Assembly: GCA_946626265.1 (NCBI GenBank) | Contig: CAMOUE010000005.1 | Span: forward strand, 1 to 28,780 | DNA: 28,780 nt | Origin: an uncultured Eggerthellaceae bacterium | GTDB taxonomy: Bacteria > Actinomycetota > Coriobacteriia > Coriobacteriales > Eggerthellaceae | Reading direction: 5' to 3' | In this document: positions 1 to 7,276 of the stretch, piece by piece | How positions within the stretch are numbered: the stretch's first letter is position 1 | Layout of the letters: each line of letters starts with the position of its first letter | Notes under the pieces: model-generated | Database searches by the model: none | The model's input: the letters and a program-made list of their open reading frames with translations, nothing else | Told to the model about the DNA's origin: nothing | Made by a program: the position numbers and the translations under genes

Positions 1-2
1 TC

Positions 3-1220
3 GAGAAGGGCGCGCCCGCCCCGGGCGCGACCGCGGGCGCGTACCGCACGCCGCTCATCAGGTACCGTGCTTTCCAGCAAAGCTCGGGGTGGTCGGGCCA
101 CGTAGCAGAGGGCGCGACGGCGGGACGCCTCAACTCCGATAAGCGCCTGGAAGGCTTCGGCATAGCGCGCGGGTCCATCGCAGGCACCGGTGAAATCCAG
201 TACCGCGCCAAGGTCGAGAAGTTCGGATGGCAAGGCTGGAAGACCGACGACCAGCTGGCCGGCACGTCGGGTAAAAGCTTGAGGCTCGAAGCCATGCAGG
301 TCAAGCTCACCGGCGACCTCGCGAAGAAGTACGACATCTATTACCGCACGCATTCGACGGTGTTCGGCTGGGGCGGCTGGGCTCGAAACGGCGAGGCGGC
401 CGGGCTCGAAGGCTACCCCTTTCTCCTCGACGGATACGAAGTGCAGCTCGTGTCGAAAGGCGGAAACGCACCCGGCTCGTCCGCTTATGCATACCGCAAA
501 GGCGAATACGGGCTCGAGGCCTGGAAGAAAGCCCTCGATCAGGCTAGTGGCGCCGAAGAGATAACCGTGATGAACGGCTCGATAACGGCTTCGGACCGTA
601 GCCGTCTCGAAGCTGAAATGAGGGGCGCACGCCTCGGCTTCATAGGCTTGAACCTGAAGACGGGCAAGGTCATCGCATACAATCCCGACGAATGGATCTA
701 CAGCGCCTCGTCCGTCAAAGGCCCCCATTGCTGCGCGCTTTGCAAGTACGGAGCATCTGGAATCACCGACTACGCGAATGCGATGTGGTGGACGTGCACG
801 ATTTCCGACAACGACGCGTATGCGACGCTCGTCAACCGCTACGGCGTGGGCTACCTTTACGACCTGCAAATAGACGCAGGCGTCGACTTCCCCGTCAACG
901 GTGCCGGCTACGCCCTCTACAATCCGCGCATTCTCTGCAAGCTGTGGGCCGTCATGGCGGACTACATCGACAACGGATACAAAATCGACCGGGACAACTG
1001 GGAGCAATTCCGCGATAGCTTTGCAAACGGCTTCTACAAAGTCGGCTACATGGACCCGGGCACGTGGTATTGGGGAGGCTACAACTCCGAGGGCATCTAC
1101 AACGGCGGCGAGTATACGGACGGATGCATCTACGCCGTTCAATCGACGTATTACAGCGAAAGCAATAAAACGCAGGTATGGGATCTCGGTGAAGTCCTCG
1201 TCGATGCCCTTCAGTACTAA
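3..1220 (+). CDS. ChW-repeat surface protein with C-terminal serine hydrolase (beta-lactamase-like) domain, 5' partial
   Basis: The frame is open from the left edge of the window, so the start lies outside; 405 residues are visible. Residues about 22-150 contain three hydrophobic-W (ChW) repeats, each with an SGW or FGW core followed about 20 residues later by RLE-, LRLE- or LLDG-type motifs. Residues about 200-400 look like a class A beta-lactamase/PBP fold: SSVK at 236-239 fits the SxxK nucleophile motif, SDN at 268-270 is intact, and KVG at 346-348 may stand for KTG. I infer a secreted cell-wall protein in which the ChW repeats bind surface or partner molecules and the serine domain hydrolyses a peptide or acts on peptidoglycan. 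The gap of 32 residues between SxxK and SDN is well below the roughly 60 of classical class A enzymes. Signal peptide and anchoring cannot be seen. It converges on the related surface gene at 1300-3246. The hydrolase fold is fairly sure; the substrate is unknown. Confidence 0.75.
   Translation, partial: EKGAPAPGATAGAYRTPLIRYRAFQQSSGWSGHVAEGATAGRLNSDKRLEGFGIARGSIAGTGEIQYRAKVEKFGWQGWKTDDQLAGTSGKSLRLEAMQVKLTGDLAKKYDIYYRTHSTVFGWGGWARNGEAAGLEGYPFLLDGYEVQLVSKGGNAPGSSAYAYRKGEYGLEAWKKALDQASGAEEITVMNGSITASDRSRLEAEMRGARLGFIGLNLKTGKVIAYNPDEWIYSASSVKGPHCCALCKYGASGITDYANAMWWTCTISDNDAYATLVNRYGVGYLYDLQIDAGVDFPVNGAGYALYNPRILCKLWAVMADYIDNGYKIDRDNWEQFRDSFANGFYKVGYMDPGTWYWGGYNSEGIYNGGEYTDGCIYAVQSTYYSESNKTQVWDLGEVLVDALQY
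66..452 (+). repeat. Three ChW repeats in the plus-strand surface protein
   Basis: Three tandem units of roughly 35-45 residues share a G-W core, a small-residue AG or GT(S/T)G step and an (R/L)LE- or LDG-type motif before the closing beta strand. The third unit is followed by the linker KGGNAPGSSAYAYR. A similar linker (KGAPAPGATAGAYR) precedes the first visible unit, so further repeats probably lie upstream of the window. Confidence 0.7.
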
Positions 1221-1227
1221 GCATCAT

Positions 1228-1286
1228 AGCCCGCACGCGAGCGCGCGCGGGCTGCAGGGCGTGATGCAACCGCATGCATCACGCCC
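1228..1286. terminator. Two adjacent GC-rich hairpins between convergent surface genes
   Basis: The first hairpin pairs AGCCCGC (1228-1234) with GCGGGCT (1247-1253). The second is a perfect 11-bp stem, GGGCGTGATGC (1257-1267) with GCATCACGCCC (1276-1286), around an 8-nt loop. They fill the 79-bp gap between two converging stop codons, so a bidirectional transcription end is likely. Neither has a clear T tract, so intrinsic termination is inferred from position and stem strength only. Confidence 0.5.
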
Positions 1287-1299
1287 TTACCCGAAAACG

Positions 1300-3246
1300 T
1301 CACCTCTGGCGAAAACGATTCGCCGTGGTGCCAGGCGCGTTGCCGCCCTTCGGCACTAGACGGATCTGGATGCCCTCGAGCCGATACGAATGCCCTGCCG
1401 TTCCCGCAGATTGCCCGTTTCTGGCCCAGCCCATCCACCCGTAATGCTGCGCATGGACGCGATAGTACACGTCGTAATACGCGCCCATAGATCCGGTAAG
1501 CCTGATCTGGATAGCCTCGAGGCGTTTTGATTGGCCGGTCGTACCCGAGAGTCCACCATCGGCTTTCCAGCCCCGCTCCCAACCCAAGGACTGGATATGG
1601 GTCCTGTATTGGATGGAGCCCCCAAGGCCGTCGGGAAGCGACGCCAGCTTGATACGTATGCCCTCAAGCCTCTTCGACTGGCCCGTCGTTCCCGCAATTT
1701 CCCCGTCCTTTACATAACGCTGCCACCCGAATGATTGAACATGCGTGCAATACGATACGCTCGGCGCCTTGATGGCAAACGACCTCTCTATTCTGCCGAG
1801 GTAGTTCCCTTGACCCGTCATGATGACCGTCGCCTTTCCGGCAGCGCGGTTGTTCTTGTAGGTAATCAGGTAATCCTGCCCCGCGACCAAGGTGCGGCCA
1901 GAAAGCCGGAGCTTCGGCTTCTGCTCGACGCGGTTTCCCGTGTAGGGCTTGTTGACGACCCCCGTCACGCTCGCTTTCGCAATCGACGCGCGGTTGATCG
2001 TGAACGTGCCGTTACCGGTGGCGACTCCCTTGTATGCACCTGCGCCGACGACGCTGATCCTGCCGACGCCAGCGTTCACGTTGTTCGAATAGCTCACGGT
2101 GCAATCGCGGCCAACTACAAGCGTTTTGCCGAGATACGTCACGGTTGCAGCGGGAGTTTGGGCATGGCCGTTATACGTAACCGCCGAAGCGCTCACGCCC
2201 ACGATCGGCTTGAAGCTTATATTGCTGAGAGCGCCCCACCCCGTCGAGAGCGCAGCCGTCTCGTACGAGCGCACAAGGTTAGCGGGAACGTAGCAATAGC
2301 CCACTCCCCCTTCGCCTTCTACCGGCGTGCCCGAAAACGGCCTGCCCGGCCAGTGACTCAGCACCCGTGACGGCGATCGTAGCACCACCCGCTTCAACGA
2401 CGTGCACTCCTTGAAGGAATCGACGCCGAGCTCGCGAAGCGAAGCCGGAAGGTCTATTGCGGTCAAGCTCGCGCACCGGCAAAACGAGAGCGAACCGATG
2501 CTCGTGACGCCCGTGCCGAACGAAACGGCCTTGAGCGAAGTGCAGCCCTCGAACGTCCCCTCGACTGTTTTGCATGAATTTGGAAGCGCAACACGCTCCA
2601 GGTTCTTGCACTGCGCGAATGCGGCCCGCAATGACGTAACGCTTGTCTTGTCGAGATTCTGAACCGAGGTGACGAGCATGCCGCTGAAAGCGAGGTTGCC
2701 GATGTAGTTGCAGGCGTTCTTTCCGTCCTTGCCCGTCTTGAACACGAGCGTCCTCACGCTTTTCATCTTGCCGGTCGGAAGCGCCGACGTCCTCAGGGCA
2801 TCCAGCCCCTTTGCCGGATAGTACGACATGAGGAAGGCGTCGTCGATTTTCCGCACGTCGGAATCGATGAAGAGCACATCGACTTTTCCAAGATTGTCAT
2901 CGGCCATATCGCCCAGCGAAACCGAACCCCAGACAGCACCGTCAACGAGCGCGTTGCCCTTGCTGTCTGCCCGGTAGACGAAGCCGTCCTTCTTGTAGAC
3001 GGCATACGAACTCGCATGAGACGACCCGTCGTCCGCCTGCGCGACAAGGCTCGCAACGCCGGCCTGCAATCCAACCTGCGACACCCCGTCATCATGCCCG
3101 ATTCCCCAAGCCGTGCGCGGGCCGCAAAGCGCAAACGCAAGAACGGCGAGCGCAATCGCGAGCACCGACGACGCGAACGCCCGCATCCATGTCGGCCACG
3201 CCAATCTATTCTCCATTGGATCATCAACAACTCGCGCTGCTGCCAC
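1300..3246 (-). CDS. Secreted BspA-type leucine-rich-repeat protein with C-terminal ChW repeats
   Basis: A 648-residue exported surface protein. A hydrophobic signal segment lies at about residues 21-45 and ends near GPRTAWG. Residues about 175-290 hold cysteine-containing BspA-like leucine-rich repeats (for example FEGCTSLKAV, FKECTSLKRV). Residues about 349-493 hold two similar ~70-residue beta-rich modules with YNG/YTG, DYxITYKNN and GxGxYxG signatures. Residues about 497-632 hold three ChW repeats. I chose the GTG at 3246 because AGAAGGGG lies five bases upstream. ATG codons at 3315 and 3216 are in frame but lack such a site. The protein ends at a linker (KGGNAPGTTANRFRQR) that, in the convergent neighbour, leads on into a serine hydrolase. 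A role in adhesion or host/matrix binding is inferred from the domain types. There is no LPXTG or obvious membrane anchor at the C terminus, so ChW modules may hold it at the surface. Confidence 0.8.
   Translation of the reverse strand: MAAARVVDDPMENRLAWPTWMRAFASSVLAIALAVLAFALCGPRTAWGIGHDDGVSQVGLQAGVASLVAQADDGSSHASSYAVYKKDGFVYRADSKGNALVDGAVWGSVSLGDMADDNLGKVDVLFIDSDVRKIDDAFLMSYYPAKGLDALRTSALPTGKMKSVRTLVFKTGKDGKNACNYIGNLAFSGMLVTSVQNLDKTSVTSLRAAFAQCKNLERVALPNSCKTVEGTFEGCTSLKAVSFGTGVTSIGSLSFCRCASLTAIDLPASLRELGVDSFKECTSLKRVVLRSPSRVLSHWPGRPFSGTPVEGEGGVGYCYVPANLVRSYETAALSTGWGALSNISFKPIVGVSASAVTYNGHAQTPAATVTYLGKTLVVGRDCTVSYSNNVNAGVGRISVVGAGAYKGVATGNGTFTINRASIAKASVTGVVNKPYTGNRVEQKPKLRLSGRTLVAGQDYLITYKNNRAAGKATVIMTGQGNYLGRIERSFAIKAPSVSYCTHVQSFGWQRYVKDGEIAGTTGQSKRLEGIRIKLASLPDGLGGSIQYRTHIQSLGWERGWKADGGLSGTTGQSKRLEAIQIRLTGSMGAYYDVYYRVHAQHYGWMGWARNGQSAGTAGHSYRLEGIQIRLVPKGGNAPGTTANRFRQR
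1351..1758 (-). repeat. Three ChW repeats at the C terminus of the LRR protein
   Basis: Three units carry FGW, LGW and YGW cores, GTTGQS, GTTGQS and GTAGHS turns, and RLEGI, RLEAI and RLEGI motifs. They are more alike than the units of the convergent gene. The third unit (WMGWARNGQSAG) closely matches the third unit of that gene (WGGWARNGEAAG). Confidence 0.75.
1768..2205 (-). repeat. Two tandem beta-rich surface modules
   Basis: Two units of about 70 residues each carry, in order, a tyrosine-glycine start (TYNGHAQTP, PYTGNRVEQKP), a TLVVGRDC or TLVAGQDY stretch, SYSNNVNAG or TYKNNRAAG, and GAGAYKG or GQGNYLG. I recognise this as a common spacer module of Gram-positive surface proteins but cannot give it a certain family name. 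Confidence 0.6.
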
Positions 3247-3424
3247 GTTGTCCCCTTCTATTGCACAAATTGACTGGTTAAATTCTACCCCAAGTGTAGA
3301 AATACCGAGTTCCATTACCGTTATGCTCTGAAATGAATCAAGATTTGAAACGGCATGCAGCGACCTATTCAGCTACTATAGGTGTCGAGCGCAAGACGCG
3401 AACACATTTGAAAAGGAGAACGAC
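3246..3424. other. Divergent intergenic region between the LRR protein and the zinc-ribbon protein
   Basis: About 180 bp separate the GTG start on the minus strand from the ATG on the plus strand and must hold both promoters. On the minus strand TAGAAT (plus 3282-3287) is a possible -10 box, without a good -35. On the plus strand TTGAAA (3345-3350) could be a -35, but no well-spaced -10 follows it. The area is AT-richer than its surroundings. No operator could be assigned. Confidence 0.3.
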
Positions 3425-3910
3425 ATGGCTAAATGCATGTATTGTGGGGCCGTAATCGACGACGGCCTCACCCAATGTCCATTCTGCGATGCGGCGCTGC
3501 CGATCGAAGCCACCGTCGACGACGCCTCGTCCGTCATGAATCCCGCATCGGGAGCCGCCGCCACCGGCGCGGCAGCCGCCCAGGCGTTCGGCCAGCCCCC
3601 GACCCAGCAAGGAACCCAGCAAGCCTACATACCGCCCAACTCGCAAGCTACCCCTGATTCCGCATATCAACAGCCTTTCGGCCAGCAGCCTGGTCAGCCT
3701 GCGTTCCCGCAGCAGAATGTCGGCCAGCCGGTCGCCGCGCCAACTGACAGCGGACATATCGGCTGGGGCATACTCGGCTTCTTCTTCCCCATCGTCGGAT
3801 GGATCCTGTACTTCGTTTGGAGGAACACGAAACCCCAGACCGCAAGGGTAGCAGGCATCGGCGGAATCATCGGGTTCGCCCTCAACATCATCATTACCCT
3901 CATGATGTAG
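3425..3910 (+). CDS. Zinc-ribbon membrane protein of unknown function
   Basis: A 161-residue protein. The N-terminal zinc ribbon has paired CxxC motifs (C4/C7 and C18/C21). A low-complexity linker rich in Ala, Gln, Pro and Gly runs from about 26 to 105, followed by two hydrophobic segments (about 110-128 and 141-160) separated by a short basic loop. The start is well supported by AAAAGGAG seven bases upstream of ATG. This layout (zinc ribbon, disordered linker, two membrane helices) is common in small uncharacterised Gram-positive proteins. The ribbon would face the cytoplasm if both helices form a hairpin. It is a single-gene unit: divergent from the LRR protein gene and closed by a strong terminator. 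No enzymatic motif is visible and I do not assign a function. Confidence 0.85.
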   Translation: MAKCMYCGAVIDDGLTQCPFCDAALPIEATVDDASSVMNPASGAAATGAAAAQAFGQPPTQQGTQQAYIPPNSQATPDSAYQQPFGQQPGQPAFPQQNVGQPVAAPTDSGHIGWGILGFFFPIVGWILYFVWRNTKPQTARVAGIGGIIGFALNIIITLMM

Positions 3911-3935
3911 CCGACACATGAAAGCTCGGTAAACG

Positions 3936-3965
3936 AGAAAACGGGCGCCAGGCGCCCGTTTTCTT
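3936..3965. terminator. Bidirectional intrinsic terminator
   Basis: A perfect 11-bp stem pairs AAAACGGGCGC (3938-3948) with GCGCCCGTTTT (3952-3962) around a CAG loop. A-rich sequence precedes it and TTTTCTTT follows it. It sits between two convergent stop codons and can serve the zinc-ribbon gene (+) and lysS (-). Confidence 0.9.
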
Positions 3966-3991
3966 TATATGCCACTAGTAGGGTCTGTATG

Positions 3992-5491
3992 CTACGCCTC
4001 TTCGCGCATATGCGGGAAGAGAAGAACGTCGCGAATCGACTCGCTATCCGTCAGCAACATCACCAATCGGTCTATGCCGATTCCAACGCCGCCCGCCGGC
4101 GGCATGCCGTATTCGAGGGCGCGGATGTAGTCGGCGTCGTATCCCATGGCCTCGTCGTCGCCCATGTCCTTCGCAGCCACCTGGGCATGGAAGCGTTCGG
4201 CCTGGTCGATGGGATCGTTGAGCTCGTTGAAGGCGTTTGCGAACTCGTGGCCGCAGATGAACAGCTCGAAACGCTGAGTGAGCTCTGGGTTCTCGGGATG
4301 CTTCTTCGCAAGCGGGGAGACCTCAAGGGGATGGTCGCATACGAACGTGGGCTGGACGAGCTTCTCCTCGGCGACCGCTTCGAAAATCTCCGCGATGAGC
4401 TTGCCCTTGCCCCAAGCGTCTTCCGCATGGCCGCCGTTCCGCTCGAGAATCTCGACGAGGTCCTCGCGGGTGCGTTCGAAGCTCACATCCTCACCGGCAC
4501 CCTCGCTCGCAAGCTCGATCATTGAGGCAGAACGCCATTCGCCGCCGAGCTCGATGACCTGGCCCTGATACTCGACCTGCAAGGTTCCGCATGCGGCGAG
4601 CGCGGCAGCCTGGATGAAACCCTGCGTAAGCGTCTTCATGCCCTCGAGATCGGTAAAAGCCTGATAAGCCTCCATAGTCGTGAACTCGGGGTTGTGATAC
4701 GGGTCCATTCCCTCGTTGCGGAATTGACGCCCGATTTCGAAAACCCGTTCGAAACCGCCCACGAGCAGGCGTTTGAGCGGAAGCTCTGTCGCGATTCTCA
4801 GATAGTAGTCGCGATCGAGCGCGTTGAAGTGCGTTATGAACGGCTTGGCGTTGGCGCCGCCGATGATCGAGTGCAGAAACGGCGTCTCGACCTCGTAGAA
4901 ACCCTGCTCTTCCATGTAACGGCGACCAGCCGACACGATTTTCGATCGCTTCGCGAACGTCTCGCGCACCTCGGGATTCGCGATGAGGTCGACGTAGCGC
5001 TGGCGGTAGCGGATTTCCTTGTCCGCAAGGCCATGGAACTTCTCGGGCAACGGGCGCAACGATTTCGAGAGCAGCTCGAAACGCTCGACTGCGACTGAAA
5101 GCTGACCGCGGCGCGTCTTCATCACCGTGCCCCAGACGCCGATCCAATCCCCGATATCGAGGTCCTTGAGTTTCGCGTACGCATCCTCGCCGAGCACGTT
5201 GATGCGGCAGAACAGCTGTATCTCCCCCGTCGTGTCGCGCATCGTGAGAAAGCTCACCTTCCCCTGCACGCGCTTCGCCATGATGCGGCCGCACATGCGC
5301 ACAGCGTCTTCGGTCGACTCTCCGTCCTCCAGATGCGAGTAGGATTCCTCGACATCCGAAGCATGATGAGTGTAGTCGAATGCATGGCCGTAGGGATTCT
5401 CGCCCGCGTCGATCATCGCCGCGCGCTTCGCCTTGCGCACCTCGATCGGATCGTCTTCAACCTGCTCGACTTTCTTGGTCTCTTCTGCCAT
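3992..5491 (-). CDS. lysS: Lysyl-tRNA synthetase, class II
   Basis: A 499-residue cytoplasmic enzyme that charges tRNA-Lys with lysine using ATP. The N-terminal OB-fold anticodon-binding domain covers about 63-160. The class II catalytic core follows: motif 2 lies around FRNEGMDPYHNPEFTTMEAY (about 257-276), and motif 3 is at the C terminus (GVGIGIDRLVML, then DVLLFPHMR). Length is normal for bacterial LysS. ATG is supported by GAGGAG seven bases upstream. It lies downstream of greA on the same strand, a common pairing, but a terminator-like hairpin separates them, so lysS may be transcribed partly on its own. No class I LysK features are present. The identification is secure. Confidence 0.98.
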   Translation of the reverse strand: MAEETKKVEQVEDDPIEVRKAKRAAMIDAGENPYGHAFDYTHHASDVEESYSHLEDGESTEDAVRMCGRIMAKRVQGKVSFLTMRDTTGEIQLFCRINVLGEDAYAKLKDLDIGDWIGVWGTVMKTRRGQLSVAVERFELLSKSLRPLPEKFHGLADKEIRYRQRYVDLIANPEVRETFAKRSKIVSAGRRYMEEQGFYEVETPFLHSIIGGANAKPFITHFNALDRDYYLRIATELPLKRLLVGGFERVFEIGRQFRNEGMDPYHNPEFTTMEAYQAFTDLEGMKTLTQGFIQAAALAACGTLQVEYQGQVIELGGEWRSASMIELASEGAGEDVSFERTREDLVEILERNGGHAEDAWGKGKLIAEIFEAVAEEKLVQPTFVCDHPLEVSPLAKKHPENPELTQRFELFICGHEFANAFNELNDPIDQAERFHAQVAAKDMGDDEAMGYDADYIRALEYGMPPAGGVGIGIDRLVMLLTDSESIRDVLLFPHMREEA

Positions 5492-5512
5492 GTAGCAACT
5501 CCTCTATCCAAG

Positions 5513-5541
5513 AAAAGCCCGACGTCCGTCAGGCTTTTCCG
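5513..5541 (-). terminator. Terminator-like hairpin between greA and lysS
   Basis: AAAAGCC (5513-5519) pairs with GGCTTTT (5532-5538), and an inner GAC/GTC arm extends the stem with one mismatch. On the minus strand the stem is followed by TTTTCTT. It lies after the greA stop and before the lysS ribosome site, so it probably attenuates read-through into lysS. Confidence 0.7.
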
Positions 5542-5563
5542 TTAAGCTAACCTGCACTTTGTC

Positions 5564-6034
5564 CTAGTGCTCGATTTTTATGATGTCGATTTCGATCTTG
5601 CGGCCGGTCGGGCCCGTCGTCTCGACATGCTCGCCCTTCTTATGCCCGATGAGGGCCGCGCCGACTGGCGACTCGTTCGAGATCTTGCCGTCGGCAACGT
5701 CGCTCTCGGCACCGCCGACGATGGTGAAGACGCGCTCCTTGCCGCCCATGTTCACGGTGACCGTCGACCCGATGTTCACCTTGTTCGATCGCTTTGGCGT
5801 GTTCACGACGGTTGCCTCGGACAAGATATGCGTGATTTCCGCGATGCGGGCCTCGACCATGCCCTGCTCGTTCTTCGCGTCGTCGTACTCGGAGTTCTCG
5901 GAAATGTCTCCGAACTCGCGTGCAACCTTGATGCGCTCGCCGATTTCGGCGCGCTTTTCGGTCTCGAGGTAATGGAGCTCCTCTTCGAGCTTCTCCCGAC
6001 CTTCGGGAGTGAGAATAAAGTTGTCGTTTGCCAT
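5564..6034 (-). CDS. greA: Transcription elongation factor GreA
   Basis: A 156-residue factor that binds the secondary channel of RNA polymerase and stimulates cleavage of backtracked RNA. The N-terminal coiled coil covers about 1-75 and includes the acidic tip around FGDISENSEYDDAKNEQ. The C-terminal FKBP-like domain covers about 80-156 (IGSTVTVNMGG, NESPVGAALIGHKKGE). I chose ATG at 6034 because AGGAG lies seven to eight bases upstream and the usual GreA N terminus (MANDNFILTPEG) begins there. An upstream in-frame ATG at 6076 would add 14 residues not typical of the family. It lies between tatA (53 bp upstream) and lysS. Confidence 0.96.
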   Translation of the reverse strand: MANDNFILTPEGREKLEEELHYLETEKRAEIGERIKVAREFGDISENSEYDDAKNEQGMVEARIAEITHILSEATVVNTPKRSNKVNIGSTVTVNMGGKERVFTIVGGAESDVADGKISNESPVGAALIGHKKGEHVETTGPTGRKIEIDIIKIEH

Positions 6035-6087
6035 GTTTTCTCTCCTAGTATCCAGCCCGCGCATCCGCGCGCGCATTGCAGAAAACG

Positions 6088-6426
6088 CTATTTGACCACA
6101 CGCTTTACCTTTACGTGCTTCTTCGTGGACTCTTCGCCTGACACGGGCTCGGCTTCCTCGATGACATCCTCGACTGTTTCGGCCTCGACTTCGGCAGCTT
6201 CTTCTGCAGTTGCCGCTGCCGCCTCCGCTTCCGCGGCCTTCTCGTCCTCTACCTCGTCGAACTTCTCGTCGATCTTCTCTTTGCCGGATTCAACGCCCTT
6301 GCGCAAACCGCTCACGCCCTTGCCCAAAGCCTTGCCGAGCTTCGGCAGGTTCTTCGGCCCGAAGATGAGCAGCACGACGATCAGAATGATGACCAGCTCT
6401 GGAACGCCCAAACCCAAAAACTTCAT
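6088..6426 (-). CDS. tatA: Sec-independent translocase subunit TatA/TatE family
   Basis: A 112-residue membrane protein of the twin-arginine export pore. It has one N-terminal transmembrane helix (about 8-22), then the FGPKNLPKLGKALGKG hinge and amphipathic helix typical of TatA. A long acidic Ala/Glu-rich tail runs from about 55 to 100, and the C terminus is basic (KKHVKVKRVVK). ATG is supported by AAGGAGGG. No tatC is nearby, so the partner must be encoded elsewhere. TatB is less likely because the hinge sequence and length fit TatA, but the two families overlap. It lies downstream of a tRNA-Pro and its terminator. Confidence 0.92.
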   Translation of the reverse strand: MKFLGLGVPELVIILIVVLLIFGPKNLPKLGKALGKGVSGLRKGVESGKEKIDEKFDEVEDEKAAEAEAAAATAEEAAEVEAETVEDVIEEAEPVSGEESTKKHVKVKRVVK

Positions 6427-6471
6427 TGTCCCTCCTTGTGGACATGAAAGCCCTTACGAGCCCTATCTAAG

Positions 6472-6506
6472 AAAAAAGGGATGTTTTCAAAGAAGACATC
6501 CCTTTA
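6472..6506 (-). terminator. Intrinsic terminator downstream of tRNA-Pro
   Basis: A perfect 10-bp stem pairs AAAGGGATGT (6475-6484) with ACATCCCTTT (6496-6505). On the minus strand it is followed by TTTTTTC. It lies eight bases beyond the encoded CCA end of the tRNA and separates it from tatA. Confidence 0.9.
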
Positions 6507-6513
6507 GACTTCG

Positions 6514-6590
6514 TGGTCGGGTTGACTGGATTTGAACCAGCGACCTCTGCGTCCCGAACGCAGCGCTCTACCAAACTGAGCCACAACCCG
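6514..6590 (-). tRNA. tRNA-Pro (anticodon CGG)
   Basis: A full 77-nt cloverleaf on the minus strand. The acceptor stem pairs CGGGTTG with CAACCCG. The D arm is GCTCAGTTTGGTAGAGC. The anticodon arm is CTGCG-TTCGGGA-CGCAG, with anticodon CGG at plus 6554-6556. The T arm contains GGTTCAAATCC. Discriminator A and an encoded CCA tail (6514-6516) are present. It reads CCG proline codons, which are frequent in GC-rich genomes. It has its own candidate promoter and terminator. Confidence 0.97.
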
Positions 6591-6612
6591 ATGCTGTTTG
6601 ACAGCGAGTGGA

Positions 6613-6621
6613 ATACTATCA
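6613..6621 (-). promoter_or_regulatory. Candidate extended -10 promoter for tRNA-Pro
   Basis: The minus strand reads TGATAGTAT, a TGn-extended -10 box, 22 bases upstream of the tRNA 5' end. A -35 match at the right distance is poor (near TTTCCC), which fits extended -10 promoters. This is inferred from sequence alone. Confidence 0.4.
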
Positions 6622-6765
6622 CAAGTTTCCGGAAATGGGAAACGGCAATTTGAAGTTATTTCCAACTTTTGGCTTTTTTCATCACAGGTCGTCCACATTG
6701 CCACGTACAGGCAGGCGCTTAGAGCGTCACGCATGTGCAAGCAGCCACGGAGTTCCGGGCGAATC

Positions 6766-7260
6766 CTAGCAACCGGAGCGAAGCCCGGCGTATTTCTCCT
6801 GCAGCGCTTTCGCGACAAACGGCGCGACGAACTGGTCGACGGGGGAATTCAGGCTCGCTAGCTCGCGCACGATCGACGATGAAAGGTACATGTATTGCGG
6901 CGGGGACATGATGAACACCGTCTCGATATCCTTGCCGAGCTCGTAGTTGAGCGCCGCCATTTGGAATTCGTATTCGAAGTCCGTGATGGCGCGCAACCCC
7001 TTGATCAGAACGCGCGCATCCCGCGAGCGAGCAAAGTCGACGAGCAGCCCCTCGAACGGCTCCACGCTCACGTTGGGCAGATGGGCCGTCGCCCGTCGCG
7101 CCAAATCGGCCCGCTCCTCGAGCGAGAACAAGGGGTTTTTCCCCGGAGATGCAGCGACGGCGACGATTACCTCGTCCATAAGCTGGGATGCCCGGGTGAT
7201 GACGTCGAGATGCCCGTGCGTGATAGGGTCGAACGTACCTGGCGTGATTGCGCGCTTCAT
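6766..7260 (-). CDS. coaD: Phosphopantetheine adenylyltransferase
   Basis: A 164-residue cytoplasmic enzyme that transfers AMP from ATP to 4'-phosphopantetheine to form dephospho-CoA. The N-terminal GTFDPITHGHLD motif (about 8-19) carries the nucleotide-binding TxGH signature. YMYLSSSIVRE near residue 123 is the second conserved nucleotide-binding segment. Length is typical of the family. The start is supported by AAGGAGGG six bases before ATG. It lies 16 bp downstream of rsmD, the usual partner gene, and ends about 175 bp before the tRNA-Pro gene. Confidence 0.98.
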   Translation of the reverse strand: MKRAITPGTFDPITHGHLDVITRASQLMDEVIVAVAASPGKNPLFSLEERADLARRATAHLPNVSVEPFEGLLVDFARSRDARVLIKGLRAITDFEYEFQMAALNYELGKDIETVFIMSPPQYMYLSSSIVRELASLNSPVDQFVAPFVAKALQEKYAGLRSGC

Positions 7261-7276
7261 ATGCCCTCCTTGCTGT

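Noticed and set aside
1228..1286. Paired hairpins as a CRISPR or REP array
   Set aside because: The two stems have unrelated sequences and there are no spacers; a transcription end between convergent genes is the simpler reading.
5567..6535. 322-residue open frame on the plus strand
   Set aside because: It runs antisense through greA and tatA into the tRNA gene, so it cannot be a real protein gene.
6504..6818. 104-residue open frame on the minus strand across the tRNA
   Set aside because: It covers the whole tRNA-Pro gene and the end of coaD and resembles no protein.
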